Origin: WJLG01 sp964602485
GTDB lineage: Bacteria; Patescibacteriota; Patescibacteriia; Patescibacteriales; WJLG01
Reading direction: 5' to 3'
Assembly: GCA_964602485.1 (NCBI GenBank)
Contig: CAZRQU010000024.1
Span: 1 to 8,929 of the forward strand
DNA length: 8,929 bases
Shown piece by piece: positions 5,621 to 8,929 of this stretch. The notes under the pieces were generated by a model. It was given only the letters and a program-made list of their open reading frames with translations, was not told the origin of the DNA and made no database searches. Position 1 is the first letter of the stretch; every line of letters starts with the position of its first letter. The position numbers were made by a program, and so were the translations under genes.

Positions 5621-7315
5621 CTAGTACATCTTTCTGCCCTTACCTCTTCTGCCTACTTTCCTGCCACCAACGAATTTTCCTCTTTTACTTTTTCTTTTTG
5701 GTTTTCCGGTATTTGGGGTTATGCCAACATCACTCTTAAAGATCTTCATCTTCTTGCCTTTGAATGTTGTCTTACCGAAGACCCTTAAAGCATCATTAGC
5801 AAAAGCATTATCAACTGAGAATAATGTTGTTTTTGGCCCCATATCTATCCTACCCACATCAACTCCTTTTAATCCATTGTTGGAATTTATGATCCCAAAA
5901 AGTTCCTTAATGTTAAAACCATCCTTTTTCCCTACTGAAAGCTCTAGAGTAGTTTTGTCACTATCGGTAAAAGGTTTCTTTTTGTCTTTTTCTTTTATTT
6001 TCAGATCTTTAGCGTACCTATAATCATCTACCAACTTGCCGAATTTAAGATCGATCAAAGCATTCACAAGCTGATCCTTCTCAAGCTTTTTCAATCTCCC
6101 AACAATACCAGATAAACATTCATCTTTTCTTTGTTCAAATCCCTTATTCTCTAAAGTGTTTACAAAAGAATCTATCTGACCGTTGATTATCTTCTCTTTG
6201 GTCGGTACTTCTTTTTCAATAAAAGTCTTTCCTATGGTCCTTTCCATATTATTTATCTTCCGCCTATCTCTTGGCCCTATCAAAGATATGGAAACACCGC
6301 TTTTTTGAGCCCTGCCGGTTCGACCACTTCTATGAGTATATGCTTTTGATTGATCCGGCAAGCTGTAATTTATAACATGAGTAAGGTCATTCACATCTAT
6401 TCCTCTAGCTGCTACATCGGTTGCCACAAGAAGCTTGACCTGTTTCTTTTTGAATCTGTCCATTATTTTACTTCTCATATCCTGAGATATATCACCATGG
6501 ATGCAATCAGTATCATAATCAGCTTGCTTTAGTCGGTCGGCCACATCTTGAGTTTCCCTTTTTGTTCTGCAAAAAAGTATTCCATATACATCAGGCAAAC
6601 TATCCAATATCCTTCTAAGCGCTTCAAAACGCTCTCTGACATTTACGACAAAAAATTCATGAGAGACATTCTCAGCTCCGGAATTCTTATTCCCAACGCT
6701 TATTTCCCGCGGATCCTTCATATACTTCTGCGCGATAGATCTCACCACCTTTGACATTGTAGCTGAAAAAAGAAGTGTTTGCCTCTCGTTAGAAGCTTGT
6801 TCAAGAACGGTATCAAGATCCTGCTTGAACCCCATATCCAACATTTCATCAGCTTCATCCAATACTAACCATCTTATATCCTGAAGTTTTAACGCTTTTC
6901 TTTTGATAAGGTCACATACACGCCCCGGAGTTCCAATAACGATATTGGCACCGGATCTCAGAGCTCTGATCTGTAGGTCGGCCCTTGCACCGCCATAAAC
7001 GGCGGCTGTTCTTATATTCTTGTGATAAGCTGATAGTTTTTCAATATCTCCTGATATCTGCATACACAACTCTCTGGTTGGACAAAGGACCATAGCTTGA
7101 ACGCCTCTTTTTTCCACATCCAACTGATCAATTATCGGCAAACTAAAAGCCGCCGTCTTTCCTGTTCCGGTTTGTGCTAAAGCTATAAGATCCCTTTTTG
7201 ATCCTAACAGAAAAGGGATCGTTTCTGCTTGTATTGAGGATGGTTCTGTGAAACCAAGGTCGCTAAGACCACTTAATGTCTTGGGAGAAAGCCCCAAGTC
7301 TTTGAATGTTTTCAT
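5621..7315 (-). CDS. DEAD-box ATP-dependent RNA helicase with C-terminal DbpA-type RNA-binding domain
   Basis: 564 aa, cytosolic. It unwinds RNA duplexes and remodels RNP in ribosome assembly or mRNA turnover. All helicase motifs are intact: Q motif GFTEPSSIQ (21-29), motif I AQTGTGKT (47-54), PTREL (79-83), TPGR (129-132), DEAD (153-156), SAT (184-186), ATDVAARGID (298-307) and HRSGRTGR (328-335). Residues about 455-527 (LELSVGKKDGFNIKELFGII...KMKIFKS) fit the DbpA/CsdA RNA-binding fold, followed by a Lys/Arg/Gly-rich tail. The architecture matches DeaD/CsdA or DbpA-like enzymes. The ATG at 7315 is fixed by an in-frame TGA nine bases upstream. There is no SD, and an out-of-frame ATG at 7325 opens a 20-codon overlapping frame. 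The gene ends in tandem TAG TAG. The 45-aa basic gene follows without a terminator. Proximity to the cold-shock gene suggests a shared RNA-chaperone role. Confidence 0.96.
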   Translation of the reverse strand: MKTFKDLGLSPKTLSGLSDLGFTEPSSIQAETIPFLLGSKRDLIALAQTGTGKTAAFSLPIIDQLDVEKRGVQAMVLCPTRELCMQISGDIEKLSAYHKNIRTAAVYGGARADLQIRALRSGANIVIGTPGRVCDLIKRKALKLQDIRWLVLDEADEMLDMGFKQDLDTVLEQASNERQTLLFSATMSKVVRSIAQKYMKDPREISVGNKNSGAENVSHEFFVVNVRERFEALRRILDSLPDVYGILFCRTKRETQDVADRLKQADYDTDCIHGDISQDMRSKIMDRFKKKQVKLLVATDVAARGIDVNDLTHVINYSLPDQSKAYTHRSGRTGRAQKSGVSISLIGPRDRRKINNMERTIGKTFIEKEVPTKEKIINGQIDSFVNTLENKGFEQRKDECLSGIVGRLKKLEKDQLVNALIDLKFGKLVDDYRYAKDLKIKEKDKKKPFTDSDKTTLELSVGKKDGFNIKELFGIINSNNGLKGVDVGRIDMGPKTTLFSVDNAFANDALRVFGKTTFKGKKMKIFKSDVGITPNTGKPKRKSKRGKFVGGRKVGRRGKGRKMY

Positions 7316-7513
7316 TTTTGTTCATTTGCTCAGTAAAAGAATCTCTAAACTCCCCCGTCGGAGTTCTTGGCCATACATAAACAAATTCCCAAAGATTTCA
7401 TTCAAAATGGCTACTTCTTAATATGAGTACAAATTATTATTTTAATACAATACCAACCCTTTTTGGGTTGGCTATTTATCTTAATATTCCTTTAATATCA
7501 ACAATAAACGTGC
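7316..7513 (-). promoter_or_regulatory. Long 5' leader of the helicase gene
   Basis: About 198 bases lie between the predicted start site and the ATG, with no gene inside. It contains a strong hairpin CCAACCC/GGGTTGG (7453-7471, 5-T loop) and AACTCC/GGAGTT (7348-7365). The GGGGGA (7356-7351) is 35 bases from the ATG and so is not a usable SD. The E. coli homologue deaD/csdA also has a long leader, and regulation here is inferred. Confidence 0.4.
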
Positions 7514-7519
7514 TAGTTG

Positions 7520-7548
7520 ATAATAATATAAATACTTTATTTTGTCAA
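7520..7548 (-). promoter_or_regulatory. Promoter of the RNA helicase gene
   Basis: On the minus strand a perfect TTGACA (7548-7543) is followed after 17 bases by TATTAT (7525-7520), five of six consensus positions. The predicted start is near 7513. The -10 overlaps one arm of a TATCAAC/GTTGATA inverted repeat (7496-7502 with 7516-7522), a possible operator or first leader hairpin. Confidence 0.6.
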
Positions 7549-7590
7549 CAATAGATGTAATATGCGCATACACATTGCACTTTTCTGCTA

Positions 7591-7650
7591 AGCTGGAGCA
7601 TATGAAAACTATAATTTCAAAATGCTAAATGTAAAAACCTGCTCCCAGCT
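7591..7650. repeat. Inverted repeat, AGCTGGAGC / GCTCCCAGCT
   Basis: The arms 7591-7599 and 7641-7650 pair with one bulged base. An alternative inner fold pairs GCAT-TGAAA with TTTCA-ATGC (7598-7625). It lies between the helicase promoter and the terminator of the next gene, with no coding sequence and no T-tract, so its role is unknown. Confidence 0.4.
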
Positions 7651-7659
7651 TTGCATCAC

Positions 7660-7712
7660 AAAAAAAGAACCCCGCGCGTTGTCTGCTTTAAAAGCATAAA
7701 ACGTGCGAGGTT
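7660..7712 (-). terminator. Terminator after the 154-aa gene
   Basis: AACCCCGCGCGTT (7668-7680) pairs with AACGTGCGAGGTT (7700-7712) with one mismatch and one G-T pair, and an inner TGCTT/AAGCA stem. On the minus strand a TTCTTTTTTT tract follows. It is about 95 bases past the stop codon, leaving a hairpin-rich 3' region. Confidence 0.8.
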
Positions 7713-7722
7713 TTGTTTTGTC

Positions 7723-7780
7723 GGCGACAAGTCGCCAAGTGTCCAAGGAACAAAGTTCCAGCTCCCTGTCTGCCGACAGG
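7723..7780. repeat. Three consecutive small hairpins in the 3' region of the 154-aa gene
   Basis: GGCGAC-AA-GTCGCC (7723-7736), GGAAC-AAA-GTTCC (7747-7759) and CCTGTC-TGCC-GACAGG (7765-7780) are each perfect. All lie between the stop codon and terminator of the minus-strand gene. The third is a diverged copy of the CCTGCC palindrome at 8511-8530. Confidence 0.5.
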
Positions 7781-7784
7781 TAGG
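7765..7784. repeat. CCTGYC palindromic repeat, copy 1
   Basis: This 20-base unit matches 8511-8530 at 16 of 20 positions. The stem is CCTGTC/GACAGG with a TGCC loop followed by TAGG. Similar CCTGCC-type palindromes recur between genes in CPR genomes (recollection, not checked). Confidence 0.5.
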
Positions 7785-7807
7785 CAAGAATACAAGACGA
7801 CAAGAGC

Positions 7808-8272
7808 CTACTTGCGACGGAGAACCCGATTGAAGCCGTTAAGCCAGCAATCGGGTGAGAGAGAGCACGTGTTCTGAACCCACTCACCGTAGCCCCAGAC
7901 AACACAACAGGTGCTCTCGAAACCATCAGGGTCAGGGTCACGCCAGTCGGAGAAGACGAAATTCGCTTTCTCTCGTAAGCTGACGGGAATTTCGTTCTGA
8001 TGCTTCAGAATATATTCCCCGTCCTCTTTTCCGAGATTGGCGTTCATTTCTTTGATCCTGTTGACCAGATGGCTAACCTCCGATCTCTTATCTTCCCACA
8101 GAAAGCGGAGAATATCGTAGGTACGACCACCGACGGTCATTTCGGTGGGCAGAGAGTCTTTGACAAGACCGTCGCAGAACTCTTTAACCTTAATGTCGTT
8201 GTCCGGGTCGATCAAAGCTTCAAATCTCTCGTCGCCGAGTTGTTCTTGTAAATGAGCTAATTCTTTTAACAT
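7808..8272 (-). CDS. Uncharacterised soluble 154-aa protein
   Basis: I do not recognise a named family. No signal peptide or membrane segment is visible. The N-terminal half is charged and helical-looking (MLKELAHLQEQLGDERFEAL). A central VGGRTYDILRFLWED (47-61) is followed by MNANLGKEDGEYILKHQNEIP (76-96). The C-terminal part is rich in Trp (110, 126, 131, 143) and Cys (122, 123, 136, 142), starting FVFSDWRDPDPDG, and ends FNRVLRRK. The Cys/Trp end could be a small beta domain, possibly metal-bound or disulphide-bonded (speculative). The ATG at 8272 is chosen because GGGAGG lies 8 bases upstream. Extending to 8329 would absorb the SD and leader hairpins. The gene has a perfect-consensus promoter and its own terminator, so it is probably well expressed. 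I believe similar unnamed proteins occur in other CPR genomes, but this is unverified. Confidence 0.75.
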   Translation of the reverse strand: MLKELAHLQEQLGDERFEALIDPDNDIKVKEFCDGLVKDSLPTEMTVGGRTYDILRFLWEDKRSEVSHLVNRIKEMNANLGKEDGEYILKHQNEIPVSLREKANFVFSDWRDPDPDGFESTCCVVWGYGEWVQNTCSLSPDCWLNGFNRVLRRK

Positions 8273-8403
8273 CTTATTATCCTCCCTGTCCTTTTGTTTA
8301 AAGGACTCACTCCTCGCCAACATTGGCAAAGAGGAAGGCCGGTTTTTGGTCTTCTTAATGAAGATTATGATCTTTTAAAATCCACACAAAGAAAACCAAA
8401 AGA
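8273..8403 (-). promoter_or_regulatory. Structured 5' leader of the 154-aa gene
   Basis: About 131 bases lie between the predicted start site and the ATG. Two hairpins are evident: GTCCTTT/AAAGGAC (8288-8306, perfect, just before the SD at 8281-8286) and CCTC-GCCAA/TTGGC-GAGG (8312-8334). The SD itself is left single-stranded in this fold. Confidence 0.45.
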
Positions 8404-8409
8404 TATTTT

Positions 8410-8438
8410 ATTATAGTAAAAAAATATTTTTATGTCAA
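8410..8438 (-). promoter_or_regulatory. Perfect-consensus sigma70 promoter of the 154-aa gene
   Basis: On the minus strand TTGACA (8438-8433), exactly 17 bases, then TATAAT (8415-8410). Both hexamers and the spacing match the bacterial consensus exactly, the best promoter in the window. Predicted start near 8403. Confidence 0.8.
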
Positions 8439-8503
8439 CCTCCGTAATTTTAGAGGGGCAGGTCTTGTATTTGAATATTTCCTTTTTTTATTTTATGCCC
8501 CCA

Positions 8504-8586
8504 GGGATCGCCTGCCTACCGGCAGGCAGGGATTCGAAGGTACGCCCGATGGGTTAGCGGGGATCGGTTCAAATCGATCGATCCCG
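8504..8586 (+). other. Hairpin-rich segment with tRNA T-arm-like text, no complete tRNA
   Basis: GGGATCG occurs at 8504-8510 and 8560-8566, and both can pair with CGATCCC (8579-8585). GGTTCAAATC (8566-8575) resembles a tRNA T-loop, but the flanking stem does not pair as a T-arm and no D or anticodon arm can be drawn. A terminator lies 15 bases downstream, so a short transcript is possible. The identity is unknown. Confidence 0.3.
8511..8530. repeat. CCTGYC palindromic repeat, copy 2
   Basis: The stem CCTGCC/GGCAGG with a TACC loop is followed by CAGG. It is the second copy of the unit at 7765-7784. Two of the four differences are a compensating pair in the stem (T-A to C-G). Confidence 0.5.
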
Positions 8587-8599
8587 AAAACAAAAAGAA

Positions 8600-8630
8600 A
8601 AAACACTGGAATTTATCCAGCGTTTTTTCT
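8600..8630. terminator. Bidirectional intrinsic terminator
   Basis: AAAACACTGGA (8600-8610) pairs with TCCAGCGTTTT (8616-8626) with one A-C mismatch. Six T follow on the plus strand, and TTTTTTC follows on the minus strand. It has no adjacent gene on either strand, so it points to an unannotated short transcript. Confidence 0.7.
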
Positions 8631-8730
8631 TTGCTCCGATTATTGGATAAAGTCCGAACTTATTTTAAAGAAAACGGTTAGCGCCTATCGGCGATTATAC
8701 ATACCTGCCCCGCTAACGCTCCCGCCCCAG

Positions 8731-8795
8731 GGCAAGGCCTTCTTTGGCAAAGGAAGGGGGTCTGGGGGAAGGAATTTGCCAAAGAAGGCCTTGCC
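8731..8795. repeat. Perfect 21-bp inverted repeat with G-rich mirror-symmetric loop
   Basis: The arms 8731-8751 and 8775-8795 (starting GGCAAGGCCTTC and ending GAAGGCCTTGCC) are perfectly complementary. The loop region is a perfect mirror repeat (8750-8774) of G and A around a central TCT, with two G5 runs and two GG pairs. No T-tract follows, so it is not a standard terminator. It resembles miniature palindromic repeats of bacterial genomes. Confidence 0.85.
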
Positions 8796-8842
8796 TTAAA
8801 GAGGCCTGACCTGGCTTACGCTGGGATTTTTGGCAGTGGGGG

Positions 8843-8871
8843 TTGACTTATTTTAAAAATATGCTTAATAT
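8843..8871 (+). promoter_or_regulatory. Promoter for the gene starting at 8920
   Basis: TTGACT (8843-8848) is followed after 17 bases by TAATAT (8866-8871). A perfect TATAAT at 8869-8874 gives a less usual 20-base spacing. Predicted start about 8878-8881, leaving a leader of about 40 bases. Confidence 0.5.
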
Positions 8872-8892
8872 AATAATAGCTTTTTAATAATT

Positions 8893-8913
8893 TTTCCCCA
8901 ACAGCTGGGGAGG
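8893..8913 (+). promoter_or_regulatory. Hairpin covering the SD of the gene at 8920
   Basis: TTTCCCCA (8893-8900) can pair with TGGGGAGG (8906-8913), including two G-T pairs, around an ACAGC loop. The second arm contains the entire SD (GGGGAGG). The ribosome site is therefore hidden when the hairpin forms. Confidence 0.5.
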
Positions 8914-8919
8914 CAAGCC

Positions 8920-8929
8920 ATGACCGAGA
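8920..8929 (+). CDS. Start of a plus-strand gene cut by the window end
   Basis: An ATG at 8920 follows a strong SD (GGGGAGG, 6-base spacer) and a plausible promoter. Only three codons (M-T-E) and one further base are visible, so the product cannot be named. The call rests on the SD and promoter, not on coding content. Confidence 0.55.

Larger units (their letters stand above)
8455..8717. repeat. Intergenic block with nested short inverted repeats
   Basis: GGGGCAGGT (8455-8463) has its complement ACCTGCCCC at 8703-8711, and GTTAGCGGGG (8553-8562) has its complement CCCCGCTAAC at 8708-8717. GTTAGCG also recurs at 8677-8683. No gene is visible in it. It could be a degenerate small mobile or repeat element, but no target-site duplication or transposase was seen. 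Confidence 0.35.

Noticed and set aside
7453..7471. CCAACCC/GGGTTGG hairpin as a terminator
   Set aside because: No gene ends next to it and the following T-tract is poor on both strands. It sits in the helicase leader instead.
7609..7941. 110-codon minus-strand frame overlapping the end of the 154-aa gene
   Set aside because: It overlaps the better-supported gene in another frame, crosses its terminator hairpin, and has no SD.
88..8272. Possible recoding of UGA (as in Gracilibacteria/Absconditabacteria)
   Set aside because: The nine complete genes end in TAA or TAG, but none contains an in-frame TGA and all domains are full length under the standard code, so there is no positive evidence of recoding.
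8560..8586. tRNA gene suggested by GGTTCAAATC
   Set aside because: The bases flanking the loop do not form a 5-bp T-stem, and no anticodon or D arm can be folded.
1..8929. CRISPR array, transposase or integrase
   Set aside because: No regularly spaced direct repeats and no recombinase motifs were seen in any frame.

Overview
The window looks like a scaffolded metagenome fragment of a candidate-phylum bacterium, most likely a Patescibacteria (CPR, Parcubacteria-like) member. This is an inference. It rests on small AT-rich transcription units, a short CxxC-x17-CxxC zinc-ribbon protein with a lysine/alanine tail, several family-less small proteins, intergenic CCTGCC-type palindromes, and a 100-N scaffold gap. 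No rRNA, tRNA or CRISPR was found.

Layout. Positions 1-3535 hold three separately terminated minus-strand genes: a secreted beta-helix protein with a His/Cys and basic tail (88-1086), SAICAR synthase purC (1172-2140) and a membrane-anchored M23 peptidase (2276-3535). Positions 3651-4816 are a two-gene minus-strand unit: a small membrane protein with a duplicated DD motif (LysE/CadD-like), then the zinc-ribbon/lysine-tail protein, whose tail is interrupted by the gap. Positions 4817-5143 are a divergent intergenic region with a promoter and a hairpin-rich leader for a cold-shock protein (5144-5338, +). Converging on it are a 45-aa basic protein (5407-5544, -) and a DEAD-box RNA helicase with a DbpA-type RNA-binding domain (5621-7315, -). 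Positions 7316-7807 carry the helicase leader and promoter, an inverted repeat and a terminator. An unrecognised 154-aa protein (7808-8272, -) follows, under a perfect-consensus promoter. Positions 8440-8919 are repeat- and hairpin-rich, and a plus-strand gene begins at 8920 and runs off the window.

How it fits together. The cold-shock protein and the RNA helicase are neighbours. Both have long structured leaders without a Shine-Dalgarno (SD) site, which suggests a locally encoded RNA-remodelling (cold/stress) response. The M23 peptidase and beta-helix protein concern the cell envelope. purC stands alone, without other purine genes. Most minus-strand genes have their own promoter and terminator, and in three cases the promoter abuts or overlaps the previous gene's terminator. 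The five consecutive genes from 3651 to 7315 lack SD sites, while those on either side have them.
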